Shown: positions 1 through 9,632, counted from the stretch's first letter. The stretch is 64,000 bases of DNA from Paracoccus cavernae (GCA_030410095.1 JAUFRC010000001.1:2713501-2777500), one strand, 5' to 3'. The notes: a model not told the origin generated them from the sequence alone. Made by a program: numbers and translations.

Positions 1-1
1 C

Positions 2-157
2 GACGATATCTCGGGTCTATCCAACGAGCTCAAGGACAAATTGAACCGTTGGCGGCCGACTTCGCTTGCAGCGGCGGCGGCTATAGAAGGTATGACGCCT
101 TCTGCGCTTACGTTGATTTTGGCCGTTATTCGCTCGAATACGCGGAAGTCGGCATGA
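2..157 (+). CDS. mnmG: MnmG (GidA) C-terminus, 5' truncated by window edge
   Basis: The only open frame at the left edge runs to a TGA at 155-157 and gives about 51 residues rich in Ala and Leu. They include 'IEGMTPSAL', which matches the C-terminal helical domain of the tRNA uridine-5-carboxymethylaminomethyl modification enzyme MnmG. That domain binds the partner GTPase MnmE. The stop overlaps the rsmG start (ATGA), which is the usual mnmG-rsmG-parA-parB arrangement. The FAD-binding part lies outside the window, so the call rests on this short tail plus context. Confidence 0.8.
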   Translation, partial: DDISGLSNELKDKLNRWRPTSLAAAAAIEGMTPSALTLILAVIRSNTRKSA

Positions 158-740
158 CTCTTGTTTCACGTGAAACAGACAAATTGCTGGACCACTACGC
201 GGCTTTGATCCGAAAATGGAATCCGGCAATCAATCTGATCGCTCCACAGTCGCTCCCATTCCTGGAAGAACGGCATATTCGTGATTCACGGCAGCTGTCA
301 GAAGTTTCCCAAACCGCCACGGAAAATTGGGCGGATCTGGGAAGTGGCGGCGGCTTGCCGGGGTTGGTACACGCCATTATGCGGCCGGATCTTGCGGTAA
401 CGCTTGTTGAAAGCGACCAGAGAAAGGCTACCTTTCTTCGAACGGTTGCCCGTGAGCTGGCCCTTGGCAATGTCAAAGTCCTCTCCGAACGCATCGAAAA
501 GCTGGATCAGCTTGATGTTGCCAATGTAAGTGCCAGGGCCCTTGCTCCGCTTCCTTTGCTCATGTCATATGTGTCCAGACACCTTCGTGCCGATGGTACA
601 GCTTGGCTGATGAAGGGGAAAATTGGAAGACCGAAGTGGAAGAGGCGCGTCAAATGTGGAATTTTAACATGATCGCGCATCCGAGTGAGACCGAGCCCGG
701 AGCCGCCATTTTGCAGATTACGGGAATTCGTCATGTCTGA
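154..740 (+). CDS. rsmG: RsmG (GidB) 16S rRNA m7G527 methyltransferase, frame broken near the end
   Basis: RsmG methylates N7 of G527 in 16S rRNA using S-adenosylmethionine. The reconstructed protein is 195 residues. The SAM-binding loop '[10 protein letters not shown]' is visible about 60-70 residues in. The start ATG at 154 overlaps the mnmG stop. The frame breaks near 617-622, where a run of four A should be five. Restoring it gives a normal C-terminus ending at the TGA at 738-740, which itself overlaps the parA start. A perfect parS site lies inside codons 4-8, so these first codons are constrained by both protein and partition functions. Confidence 0.9.
162..177. promoter_or_regulatory. 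parS: parS centromere site (perfect 16-bp palindrome)
   Basis: TGTTTCACGTGAAACA is a perfect match to the widely conserved parS consensus bound by ParB. It lies within the 5' end of rsmG, about 550 bp before parA. ParB nucleates here and spreads to build the partition complex, which marks this region as origin-proximal. Confidence 0.95.
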
Positions 741-1509
741 AGCACGGGTTATTGCAGTTGCAAACCAGAAGGGCGGGGTCGGCAAGACGACAACGGCGAT
801 CAACCTCGCGGCGGCGCTTGCGGAACTTGGCCATTCGGTCGTGATTGTCGATCTTGATCCTCAGGGCAATGCTTCGACCGGATTGGGCATTCCGGTGGAA
901 AAGCGTGATTTGAGTTCGTTTGATTTGTTGGTCGGCGAGCAAACCTTGCAGGAATGTGCGCAGGCGACCGAAGTCAAAAACCTGTCGTTGGTGCCGTCGA
1001 CCTCGGACCTTGCTTCCGCAGATATCGAGTTGGCCGGTCGTTCGGCGCGTGCGCAGCTTTTGCGGCAAAAACTGCACGGCACGCATGACGCCGATTTCAT
1101 TTTGATCGATTGCCCGCCGGCGCTCGGGCTTCTGACGCTGAATGCGATGGTCGCTGCGCATAGCATTCTCGTCCCGCTTCAGGCTGAATTTTATGCGCTT
1201 GAGGGGCTTTCGCAGCTTTTGATGACCGTTCGCGAGGTTCGCCAGACCGCGAATCCCGAGCTGCGTATCGAGGGTGTGGTCCTTACAATGGCCGACAACC
1301 GCAACAATTTGTCCCAGCAGGTCGAGGCCGATGCCCGCGGCACGCTGTCGGATCTTGTGTTCAAGACCGTTATTCCCCGGAATGTCCGCCTATCCGAAGC
1401 GCCCTCGCATGCGATGCCGGTGCTTCATTACGATACGCAATCCAAGGGAAGCGGGGCCTATCGCAGCCTAGCACGCGAGTTTTTGAGCCGACAGCTCGCA
1501 ACAGTTTGA
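733..1509 (+). CDS. parA: ParA (Soj) chromosome-partitioning ATPase
   Basis: This is a 258-residue deviant Walker ATPase that forms DNA-bound gradients and moves ParB-parS complexes. The deviant Walker A motif KGGVGKTT is at residues 13-20, with the signature lysine near its start. Downstream blocks 'DLDPQGNAST' and 'IDCPPALGLLT' fit Walker A' and Walker B. The start at 733 overlaps the reconstructed end of rsmG, and 10 bp separate its stop from parB. The frame is intact. Confidence 0.96.
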   Translation: MSEARVIAVANQKGGVGKTTTAINLAAALAELGHSVVIVDLDPQGNASTGLGIPVEKRDLSSFDLLVGEQTLQECAQATEVKNLSLVPSTSDLASADIELAGRSARAQLLRQKLHGTHDADFILIDCPPALGLLTLNAMVAAHSILVPLQAEFYALEGLSQLLMTVREVRQTANPELRIEGVVLTMADNRNNLSQQVEADARGTLSDLVFKTVIPRNVRLSEAPSHAMPVLHYDTQSKGSGAYRSLAREFLSRQLATV

Positions 1510-1519
1510 GGGGGATGAC

Positions 1520-2401
1520 GTGGCAGAAGCAAAATCGGAAAAACGGGGACTGGGTCGTGGGCTTTCTGCTTTGATGGCTGATGTAGATTTGATTCCGTCG
1601 GATCGTCCGGCGCCGCGGCAGACTTTGCCGGTCGAGCAGCTGACGCCGAACCCTGACCAGCCGCGCCGGACTTTTGCTCCCGAAGCGTTGCAGGAGCTGG
1701 CACAGTCGCTCAAAGCGCGCGGTATGTTGCAGCCGCTGATCGTCCGTCCGCATCCGCGCGACAAGGGGCTTTACCAGATCGTGGCCGGTGAGCGTCGTTG
1801 GCGCGCCGCGCAGATCGCGCAGCTTCATGAAGTTCCGGTCGTCATCAGCAATCTCAACGATACCGAGATGCTCGAAGTTGCGATCGTCGAGAATATCCAG
1901 CGCTCTGACCTCAACGCGATTGAAGAGGCGGCTTCCTACAAGCAGCTGATGGAGCGTTTCGGTCATACGCAAGAAAAGCTGGCAGAAGCGCTGAACAAGA
2001 GCCGCAGCCATATCGCCAACCTTTTGCGTCTGCTTAACCTTCCCGATCAGGTCCAAGCCTGGTTGAAGGAAGGCAAGCTCACGGCCGGTCATGCGCGTGC
2101 CCTGATCACGGCGCCGAATGCGGTTGAATTGGCGCGCAAGGTGATCGAGCGTAATCTCTCTGTTCGCGAAACCGAAGAGCTGGTGCGCAAACAAGCGGAA
2201 CCTTCGCAGCCCAAGGCGCGTAAAGCCCGCGAGAGTGCCAAGGATGCCGATACGCGCGCTTTGGAAGGCGATCTCTCCGCGCAGCTCAAGATGAATGTCA
2301 GCATCAACCATCAGGGCGAGAAGGGCGGTCAGTTGACGGTCAGCTATAGCGACCTCGATCAGCTTGATCGTCTTTGCCAGATGCTGGGCGCGGGCGCCTG
2401 A
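1520..2401 (+). CDS. parB: ParB (Spo0J) CTPase and parS-binding protein
   Basis: This is a 293-residue ParB. It has the basic N-terminal tail 'KRGLGRGLSAL', the CTP-binding ParB/Srx domain with 'GERRWRAAQ' around residue 90, a central HTH and a C-terminal dimerisation region. It loads on parS and spreads as a clamp. The start is GTG at 1520, preceded by the strong ribosome site GAGGGGGAT. A hairpin terminator follows about 25 bp after the stop, so parAB probably ends its transcript here. Confidence 0.96.
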   Translation: MAEAKSEKRGLGRGLSALMADVDLIPSDRPAPRQTLPVEQLTPNPDQPRRTFAPEALQELAQSLKARGMLQPLIVRPHPRDKGLYQIVAGERRWRAAQIAQLHEVPVVISNLNDTEMLEVAIVENIQRSDLNAIEEAASYKQLMERFGHTQEKLAEALNKSRSHIANLLRLLNLPDQVQAWLKEGKLTAGHARALITAPNAVELARKVIERNLSVRETEELVRKQAEPSQPKARKARESAKDADTRALEGDLSAQLKMNVSINHQGEKGGQLTVSYSDLDQLDRLCQMLGAGA

Positions 2402-2717
2402 CACATCGGATCTTGTCGGAATTTGCAGCGGGAATCAGGAAACTGGTTCCCGCTTTCCTCATTTTTGGCGCGGGATAGGTTCGGTTGGATCTCCGTCTGG
2501 ATCCGGTTCTGTAGGAATACTGTTCGCCAAAGGCTTCGACCTTCCACAGGATGCAGAAAAATTTCCTGCTCTATGCCTAGATATGGGACCTATAACCACT
2601 TTCCATGGAATGGCAGCAGAAAAATTCCTTATCTTGTGCAAGACGGAAATTAATAACTATTACTCCGGTCGTGATTAGGTATTATAAGCATCGAACAATG
2701 CAGGATGGATTGATCCT
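2402..2717. other. 316-bp gene-free spacer between parB and the Lrp-type regulator
   Basis: Apart from the parB terminator, I see no gene in this stretch. The second half (about 2560-2700) is markedly more AT-rich than the surroundings and probably carries the promoter of the downstream regulator. No clear operator palindrome is visible. Confidence 0.5.
2427..2454 (+). terminator. Rho-independent terminator after parB
   Basis: AGCGGGAA (2427-2434) pairs with TTCCCGCT (2447-2454) around a 12-nt loop, followed by TTCCTCATTTTT. The position just past parB fits termination of the par operon. Confidence 0.75.
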
Positions 2718-3191
2718 ATGGCTGATCTCGATCTTATCGACAGAAAAATTGTTGCTTCCCTGATGGAGGACGCTTCGCTTTCGGTGGCGCGGCTGGCAGA
2801 GCGTGTGGGTTTGTCGCAGACGCCGTGCTGGAAGCGTATCCAGCGGCTCGAGACGAAGGGGATCATCACGGGCAGGGTGGCGCGCGTGGATCCGATCAAG
2901 TTGGGTTTCGGGCTGACCGTCTTTGTCGCGATCGAGGCCGCCGATCATAGTGCGGAATGGCGCGACGATTTCCACAAACATCTCGCGCAGCATCCCGAAG
3001 TGGTCGAGGCGCATCGCCTAGCCGGTCCGACGGATTATCTGCTGCGGGTCGTCGTCCGCGACATGCCGGCTTTCGATGAATTCTACCGCCGCCTGACGGC
3101 GACGGTCGCTGTTCGGAACGTGACTTCGCATTTCGCGATGGAGCCGATCAAGGACAAGGGCGTCCTGCCGATCGACACGCGAAACCACTAA
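2718..3191 (+). CDS. Lrp/AsnC family transcriptional regulator
   Basis: This is a 157-residue Lrp/AsnC protein, the normal length for the family. An N-terminal winged HTH (residues 5-60, with 'LAERVGLSQTPCWKRI') is followed by an effector-binding RAM domain ('TDYLLRVVVRDMPAFDEFY'). Such proteins sense amino acids and act as feast/famine regulators. The gene faces nagB tail to tail, two bases apart. No target can be deduced from the sequence, and the AT-rich upstream spacer may be autoregulated. Confidence 0.9.
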   Translation: MADLDLIDRKIVASLMEDASLSVARLAERVGLSQTPCWKRIQRLETKGIITGRVARVDPIKLGFGLTVFVAIEAADHSAEWRDDFHKHLAQHPEVVEAHRLAGPTDYLLRVVVRDMPAFDEFYRRLTATVAVRNVTSHFAMEPIKDKGVLPIDTRNH

Positions 3192-3193
3192 TC

Positions 3194-3981
3194 TCAGACG
3201 ACTTCGCGGGCCGTTCCGTCGGGGTGGACGTGGAGGTAATAGTCGAGAAGTTTCAGCTTCGCCGCGGCAGCCATATCGATGACGATGGTCGCTTTCGGGT
3301 GGAGCTGGAGCGCCGATGCGGGGCAGACGGCAGCCAAAGGCCCCTCGATCATCGCGGCGACTGCATCGGCCTTTGTGCGCCGGTGGCGAGCAGCAGGCAG
3401 TGGCGCGCATCCAGGATCGTGCCGACGCCCATGGTGATCGCGAATGTCGGAATGGTCTCGTCGGCGCGGAAATAGCGGCTGTTCGCGTCGCGGGTTTCCC
3501 TGGTCAGCGTCTTGATGCGCGTGCGGCTTTTGAGGCTCGAGGTCGGCTCGTTGAAGCCGATATGGCCGTTGTGCCCCAGCCCCAGCAGCTGGAGATCCAG
3601 CCCGCCACATTGCGCGATCGCGGCTTCGTAGCGCAGCGCTTCATCCTCGGGGTTGCGGGCATCGCCGCGGGGCAGGTGGGTGCGCTGCAGGTTGATGTCG
3701 ACCTTGCCGAAGAGCACGTCGTTCATATAGCTGCGGTAGGATTGCGGATGTTCGGGCGCGAGGCCGACATATTCGTCGAGGTTGAAGGTCGTCACGTCGC
3801 GAAAGCTCGGACCGCCGTTTTTGTGCAGTGCGACCAGCTTTTCATAGACGGGCAGCATCGTGCCGCCGGTGGCCAGACCCAGCACCGCATTGGGCTTGTC
3901 GCGCATGGTTTGCGCGATGAGCGAGACCACACGTTCCTGTGCGGTATCTGCGGTTTCAAGTATCAGGACCTTCATGGACAT
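3194..3981 (-). CDS. nagB: NagB glucosamine-6-phosphate deaminase, one frame break
   Basis: NagB converts glucosamine-6-phosphate to fructose-6-phosphate and ammonia. The N-terminal frame shows the family blocks '[15 protein letters not shown]', '[10 protein letters not shown]' and '[14 protein letters not shown]', covering the active-site Asp and His loops. The frame breaks near 3375, where an A-run on the coding strand is one short. Restoring it gives 262 residues ending '[10 protein letters not shown]', the usual length. It lies 37 bp after the tauR-like regulator on the same strand, so it may be co-transcribed with it. Confidence 0.88.
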
Positions 3982-4018
3982 TACCCTTCACGGCTGGCGA
4001 CGGCGGCATTCGCGCCGG

Positions 4019-5505
4019 TCAATCAGTTGATCCGCCGGAATTTTGTGCGGATGAAATCGCTCGCGCAATCCGCGCGATACCTTCCTCTATCCGGTCGCTC
4101 GCAATAGAGGAATAGGCAAGACGATAGTGGTGCGAGCTGTCCATCGGCGTCACGAAGAAATCCGGGCCTGGCTCGATCACCACGTCTTGCGCCAGAAGAT
4201 CCTGCGCCAGCGTGATGGTGTTCACCCCGTCGGGCGCGCGCATCCAATAGCTCGATCCTCCCGCACCGCTTTCGGCCCCGGCGATCGTCAGCCCGTGTTT
4301 GCGTATGGCCTGATCCATGACGTTGCGGCGCTCGGCATAGACGCGGCGGAGGTGCTCGACCTGGCGGTCGTAATGGCCGAGCGACAGGAAGTAGGCCGTG
4401 GTGCGCTGCAGGTGGCCGGGCGGGTGGCGCAGCACGAGGGCGCGCAGTGCGCGGGCCTCGGCGAGGAATTCGGGCGGGCCGACGAGGTAGCCCAGACGCA
4501 GCCCCGGAAAGAGCGATTTCGAAAACGAGCCGACATAGATCACGCTGTCATGCTGGTCGAGGGACTTGAGCGCAGGCGAGGGCGAGTTGGTAAAGGAGAC
4601 CTCGAATTCGTAATCGTCCTCGACAATCGCAAAGCCCTCGGTCCGTGCGCGTTCAAGCAGCAGCTTGCGCCGCGCCAGCGTCATTGTCGTATTGGTCGGA
4701 CATTGGTGGCTGGCGGTGGTGAAAACGACATCGACGCCGGAGCGGAGCGCATCGGCCGGCAGCCCCTGCGCGTCGACGTCGATCGGCAGGACATGGCAGC
4801 GGGTCTGCTCGACGATCTCGCGCAAGCCGGGTAGCAGGGGTTCTCGATCACCGCGGTCCGGCGCTGGTTCAGCAGGACCTGCGCCGCGAGCCAAAGCGCG
4901 TTCTGTGCGCCCATGGTCAGCAGGACCTCTTCGGGGCGCGCGCTGATGCCGCGGCGAGGCAGGATGTGGCGGGTGATGTAGAGCACCAGTTCGGGGTCGT
5001 CGGCCTCGTAGAAATCGGCGGTGAGCACGTCGAAGTCGCGCTGCCCCAAAGCCTGCAAGGAGCATTGCCGCCAGGCCGAGCGGTCGAAAAGCTGCGGGTC
5101 GGCTTGCCCGTAGGTGAATGGAAAGCGGTAGTTGCGCCAGTCGGGATTCTGGTGGCGCCTGCGCGGATTGCGGAAGCGCTGGCCGATCAGCCGCGACCAG
5201 TCGGCGCGGCTGTCGGGCTGGTCGGCGGCGCTCATGGCGGGCTGCGCAGCGACGGCATCCGCCACGAAATAGCCGGAACGGTCGCGCGAGGTGAGATAGC
5301 CCTGGGACAGAAGGTCGGCATAGGCCGTCGCCACCGTCAGGCGGCTGACCCCGAGATGTTTGGCGAGAAGGCGGCTCGAGGGCATCCTTTCGCCGGCGAG
5401 GAAGCGGCGGTCGAGAATGGCGTCGACGATCTGCTGGCGAAGCTGATGTTGCAGGGTCGTCGCGGCATCGGGATCGACAAAGAAAAGCTCGGGTGCAATC
5501 GCCAT
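4019..5505 (-). CDS. tauR: MocR-type GntR/aminotransferase regulator, probably TauR; one frame break
   Basis: The reconstructed 495-residue protein has an N-terminal GntR winged HTH (residues 15-80, 'MPSSRLLAKHLGVSRLTVATAY') and a class I aminotransferase-like domain. The PLP-lysine motif 'VGSFSKSLFPGLRLGY' is present. MocR regulators bind PLP and a cognate amine. It follows a taurine-pyruvate-aminotransferase-like gene on the same strand, as in the tpa-tauR arrangement known from Rhodobacter, which is why I name it TauR. The frame breaks near 4834 at a C-run that is one base short. GabR- or PdxR-like roles remain possible. Confidence 0.75.
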
Positions 5506-5562
5506 ATCACCCCCGACTGGCCTGTGAGGATTTTCTCTCTGGCCTTGTCGCTATCATGGCGA

Positions 5563-5589
5563 GGGCCCGCCAGACAAGCTGGCGGGCCC
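5563..5589. repeat. Perfect 11-bp inverted repeat beside a parS-like site
   Basis: GGGCCCGCCAG (5563-5573) and CTGGCGGGCCC (5579-5589) form a perfect hairpin with a 5-nt loop in the 144-bp spacer between tauR and tpa. There is no T-tract on either strand, so it is at best a weak terminator or an mRNA-processing hairpin. Confidence 0.6.
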
Positions 5590-5590
5590 C

Positions 5591-5606
5591 GACTTCACGT
5601 GAAACA
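5591..5606. promoter_or_regulatory. Degenerate parS-like site
   Basis: GACTTCACGTGAAACA matches 13 of 16 positions of the parS consensus; only the first three bases differ. It keeps the TTCACGTGAA core and lies in an intergenic spacer, about 5.4 kb from the perfect site. Multiple parS sites near the origin are common, so weak ParB binding is plausible but unproven. Confidence 0.5.
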
Positions 5607-5649
5607 TTATGCACCTTAAGAATGCGTTCTTCAGGTGTTCAGGGACAAC

Positions 5650-7040
5650 TCAGCCAAAGACGCGGGTCAGCGCCACGTCGATCGCGCCGGTGATGGCGTC
5701 GATATCGTCGGCCGAAGCGATCAGGGCAGGCGAGAGGCAGAGCGTGTTGTTGAAGCCCGGCAGCGAGCGGTTCGTCGCCCCGATGATCACGCCCTGAGCC
5801 GAACATTCCGCCACGACGCGCTGCGCGAGCTTCTCGTCCACCGGCTCTTTCGTCTTGCGGTCGGTGACCAGCTCGGCGCCTTGGAAGAGGCCGAGGCCGC
5901 GCACGTCGCCGATGACCTTGTGCTTCTCCATCAGTGCCAGAAGGTTGCCGGTCAGGCGCTCGCCCATGCGCTGGGTGTTCCCGATCAGGTCTTCGTCAAT
6001 GATGATGCGCATGTTCTCCAGCGCCGCCGCCGGACCCGAGGCGCAGCCGCCGAAGGTCGAGATGTCGCGGAAATAGCTCAGCGGATCCGAGGGATCGTCC
6101 TTGAACATCTCGAAGACCTTTTCGGTCGTCACCGCGCAGGAGATCGCCGCATAGCCCGAGGCGAGGCCCTTTGCCATGGTCACGAAATCGGGCTGCACGC
6201 CGTAGTGCTGATAGCCGAACCATGCGCCGGTGCGGCCGAGACCGCAGACGACTTCGTCGATATGGAGCAGGATGTCGTATTTCCGGCAGATCTCCTGCAC
6301 GCGCTCCCAATAGCCTGCCGGAGGCACGATGACCCGCCGCCGGCCGTGATCGGCTCGAGGCAGAGCAGGCCGATCTCGTCGGCGCCCTCGCGCAGGATGA
6401 CCTCTTCGATAGCGTCGGCGGCGCGGCGGCCGTAATCCTCGACATCCCATTGCTTGCGGTATTCAAGGCAATGCGGCACCTGAATGAAGCCTTCGGGCAG
6501 GGGGCCGTAAAGCGCCGCGCGCTCGGGCTGGCCACAGGCGGCGAGGTTCGCCAGCGTCGTGCCGTGGTAGTCGCGGTCGCGGTAAAGGATCTTGGATTTC
6601 TTGCCCTTGTGGTGGCGCGCCGAAATCTGGCGGACCATTTTGAAGACCTTCTCGTTGGCCTCCGAACCCGAGTTCGCGTAATAGACGCGGCTCAGGCCGG
6701 GCATCTTGTCGAGAAGCGCCTCGGCGAAAAGCGAGCCCGGAATAGAGCCCGCCGACTGCGCGAAATAGTTCATCTTGATCAGCTGGTCGCGCACGGCATT
6801 GGCGATGCTCTCGCGGCCGTAGCCGACGTTGACCGTCCAGACACCGCCCGAGACGGCATCGATATATTCGCGTCCGGCCGCATCCCAGACGCGGATGCCT
6901 TTGCCTTCGACGATGATGCGCGGATCGGTGGTTTCCAGCGCCTTGTGCTGCAACAGGTGGTGCCAGACATGGGCGCGGTCGGCCTCGATGATATGGCTCA
7001 GGTCGTTGTCGCGGGCGCTTAGCGGATTGGGGATGTTCAT
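5650..7040 (-). CDS. tpa: Class III aminotransferase, probably taurine--pyruvate aminotransferase; one frame break
   Basis: The reconstructed protein is 463 residues and starts MNIPNPLS at 7040. It shows the class III (omega) aminotransferase features: 'ANSGSEANEKVFK', 'HIDEVVCGLGRTGAWFG' and the PLP-lysine in 'FVTMAKGLASGYA'. The block 'YFRDISTFGGCASGPAAALENM' resembles Tpa enzymes, which convert taurine and pyruvate to sulfoacetaldehyde and alanine. The frame breaks near 6335, where a G-run on the coding strand lacks one base. The adjacent MocR-type regulator supports a taurine role. No xsc or pta is present in the window. A generic beta-alanine/omega aminotransferase is the alternative. 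Confidence 0.7.
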
Positions 7041-7131
7041 GGCGAGGCTCTCAGCAAGATCGGAATAATCTGATCTTATCCTGACACGGGGCAGGCTTCG
7101 GCGCACAGGTCCAGACGGCACCAATTGATAA

Positions 7132-7162
7132 GGCCAGTTACCGGGTTCTTCGGTAACTGGCC
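7132..7162 (-). terminator. Strong hairpin downstream of grpE
   Basis: GGCCAGTTACCG (7132-7143) and CGGTAACTGGCC (7151-7162) form a perfect 12-bp stem with a 7-nt loop, 27 bp past the grpE stop. On the minus strand it is followed by TTATC. It probably ends the hrcA-grpE transcript and separates it from tpa. Confidence 0.75.
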
Positions 7163-7188
7163 TGTTCGTTTCGATGTGGGGGTGGAGC

Positions 7189-7764
7189 TTAGTTGCCCGG
7201 ATTCGAGCTGACGCCGACCTTGGCGGGACGCAGCAGGCGGTCATGCAGCATGAAGCCGTTGTCCATGACCTGGATGATCGTGCCTGCGACGGTGCCCGGA
7301 ACGGGGGCCTCGAACATGGCCTCGTGGACCTGCGGGTCGAATTTGGTGCCGACCGGCGGGTTGATCACTTCGATGCCGTGTTTGGCGAAGATGCTTTCCA
7401 GCTCGCGCAGGGTCAGCTCCACGCCTTCGATCAGCGCACCTGCGGCGGCGCGCATCTCGTCGGTGGCATGGGCCAGCGCGCGGGTCAGGTTGTCGTGAAC
7501 CGGCGCGAGATCGCGGGCAAGGCGGGTGCCGCCATATTGCTCGGCATCACGGCGTTCCTTGTCGGCGCGCTTGCGGGCGTTCTCGGCATCGGCCAGAGCG
7601 CGCATGAAGCGGTCGCGGTATTCGTCACGTTCGGCGATGATGACATCGACATTCGGGCCGGCGCTCATATCGGCGAAATCGGCCGGATCTTCAGCAAGGA
7701 AGGCGCTGTCATTCTCCGGAAGTTCATGCTCGGGCTTCTGCCCATTCGTTTTTTCATTCGTCAT
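7189..7764 (-). CDS. grpE: GrpE nucleotide-exchange factor for DnaK
   Basis: This is a 191-residue GrpE. A disordered acidic N-terminus is followed by a long helix ('ERDEYRDRFMRALADAENARKRADKE' region) and the C-terminal beta domain, which contains 'HEAMFEAPVPGTVAGTI'. It releases ADP from DnaK. The start at 7764 (MTNEK) lies 4 bp after the reconstructed hrcA stop with a GGATAAG ribosome site, so it is translated as the second gene of an hrcA-grpE operon. The frame is intact. Confidence 0.93.
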   Translation of the reverse strand: MTNEKTNGQKPEHELPENDSAFLAEDPADFADMSAGPNVDVIIAERDEYRDRFMRALADAENARKRADKERRDAEQYGGTRLARDLAPVHDNLTRALAHATDEMRAAAGALIEGVELTLRELESIFAKHGIEVINPPVGTKFDPQVHEAMFEAPVPGTVAGTIIQVMDNGFMLHDRLLRPAKVGVSSNPGN

Positions 7765-7768
7765 CGAC

Positions 7769-8822
7769 TTATCCTTTTCTGCCCGACAGAACGCGCCCGA
7801 CAAGTTGGGCGGTGTAATCGACGATTGGTACGATGCGGCCATAGTTCAGCCGTGTCGGGCCAATCACGCCCACCGCTCCGACAATCTTCCGGTCAGCGTT
7901 CATATAAGGGAAACCACCAAAGAGGAACCCGAAAGTGAAAACAGTTTGTTTTCGGATCCGATGAAAATGCGTACGCCTTCGCCTTCTTCGGTCAGTTCGA
8001 GAAAGCGGGCGATATCGCGCTTGCGTTCCAGATCATCGAAAAGCACGCGCACCCGTTCGAGATCGGCCGCCTCGTTGTCCAGAAGGTTCGAGCGTCCGCG
8101 CACGATCAGCCGCAGATCCGAGCCGTTGCTTTCCCATTGGGCGAGCCCCGTCTCGATCATTGCCGCCGCCAGCCCGTCGAGCTGGTTGCGGCTGCGCGCG
8201 ATCTCCGTCGCGATCGAGGCGCGCAGATCGCTGAGCGTGCGGCCTTCGCCGATCGCATTGAGGAAATTCGCCGCCTCGCGCATCGAAGAGGGGTCTGACC
8301 CAGCGGCGGCGTGAAGATGCGGTTCTCGACCTCGCCATTGGCAAAGACCAGCACGACCAAAGCGCGGTCCGTGGCGAGGCTTACGAATTCGATATGGCGC
8401 AGCGGCGCTTCCTGTTTGGTCGTCAGCACTAGGGACGCGCCATGCGTCAGCGCCGACAGGGCGCCGCCGACGCGGTCGAGCATCTCGGCAGGGTCGGAGT
8501 GGTGGTGGCCGACGGTTTCCTCGATGGCGCTGCGGTCGGTATCGGTGACGGGTCCGGCCTCCATCAGCCCGTCAACGAAAAGCCGCAGGCCAAGCTGCGT
8601 CGGCAGCCGTCCCGCCGAAATATGCGGGCTGTCGAGAAGGCCGAGATATTCCAGATCCTGCATGACGTTGCGGATCGTCGCCGCGCTGACCTTTTCGGAC
8701 AGCCCGCGCGTCAGCGTGCGCGATCCCACCGGCTCGCCGGTTTCGAGATAGGCTTCGACTACTTTGCGAAAGACCTCGCGGGAGCGGTCATTGAGTTCCG
8801 AGAGCAAGCGATGTTCGGCCAT
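7769..8822 (-). CDS. hrcA: HrcA heat-shock repressor, two frame breaks
   Basis: The reconstructed 351-residue HrcA represses class I heat-shock genes by binding CIRCE elements. The N-terminal winged HTH is visible ('[25 protein letters not shown]', split by my reading at about residue 10-35), followed by '[19 protein letters not shown]'. The frame breaks near 8290 and near 7908, both at C-runs on the coding strand that are one base short. Restoring both gives the expected C-terminal '[13 protein letters not shown]' and a TAA at 7769-7771, 4 bp before grpE. I chose ATG 8822; an in-frame TTG lies at 8829-8831. No CIRCE palindrome is visible upstream. Confidence 0.88.
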
Positions 8823-8919
8823 GGGCGGCAATCTGTTCCGAAGGGTAAAGCCGTTGACGGGTTGCGGTTGGGGGCGGCAGACCTGTATTTGGCATTAAAA
8901 CCCCCGAAAGGAATGCCAG

Positions 8920-9632
8920 ATGCGCCCATCAGGACGAAATTTAAGCGAAATGCGCCCGATTTCAATTGAAACAGGGTTTTGCGTCACGCCGAGGGCTCCT
9001 GCCTGATCCGTGTCGGCGGCACCGAAGTGCTGTGCTCGGCCACGATAGAGGACAAAGCGCCGCCGTTCCTGAAGAATTCGGGGCAGGGTTGGGTCACTGC
9101 GGAATACGGTATGCTGCCGCGCGCGACCAACAGCCGCAACCGCCGCGAGGCCGCTTTGGGCAAGCAGTCGGGGCGCACGCAGGAAATCCAGCGTCTGATC
9201 GGCCGCAGCCTGCGCGCAGGCGTCGACCGCCGCGCCTTGGGCGAGCGTCAGATCGTCATCGACTGCGACGTCATTCAGGCCGATGGCGGCACGCGCTGCG
9301 CCTCGGTCACCGGCGGCTGGGTCGCGCTTCGTCTGGCCGTGAACAAGCTGTTGAAGGCGGGGATCATCACCTCGGATCCGCTTCTGGATCACGTTGCGGC
9401 AGTGTCTTGCGGCATCTATGCCGGCCAGCCGGTGCTGGATCTCGATTACGCCGAGGACAGCGAAGCGGGCACCGACGGCAATTTCGTCATGACCGGCGCT
9501 GGCCGTCTGATCGAAGTGCAGATGTCGGCCGAAGGCGCGGCTTTCTCGCGCGCGGAAATGGACAAGCTTCTGGATCTGGCCGAGGCGGGGGTCGCCGAAC
9601 TCGTCGCCGCACAAAAGGCCGCGATCGCATGA
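8920..9632 (+). CDS. rph: Ribonuclease PH, one frame break near the N-terminus
   Basis: RNase PH is a phosphorolytic 3'-exonuclease that trims tRNA 3' ends. The true start is ATG 8920 ([15 protein letters not shown]), preceded by GAAAGGAA. The frame breaks near 8973-8977, where a T-run lacks one base. After that the sequence continues '[20 protein letters not shown]' and '[19 protein letters not shown]', giving the normal 237 residues. The gene is divergent from hrcA, and its stop overlaps the rdgB start. Confidence 0.92.

Noticed and set aside
8823..8919. CIRCE operator expected near hrcA
   Set aside because: No TTAGCACTC-N9-GAGTGCTAA-like inverted repeat was visible in the hrcA-rph spacer.
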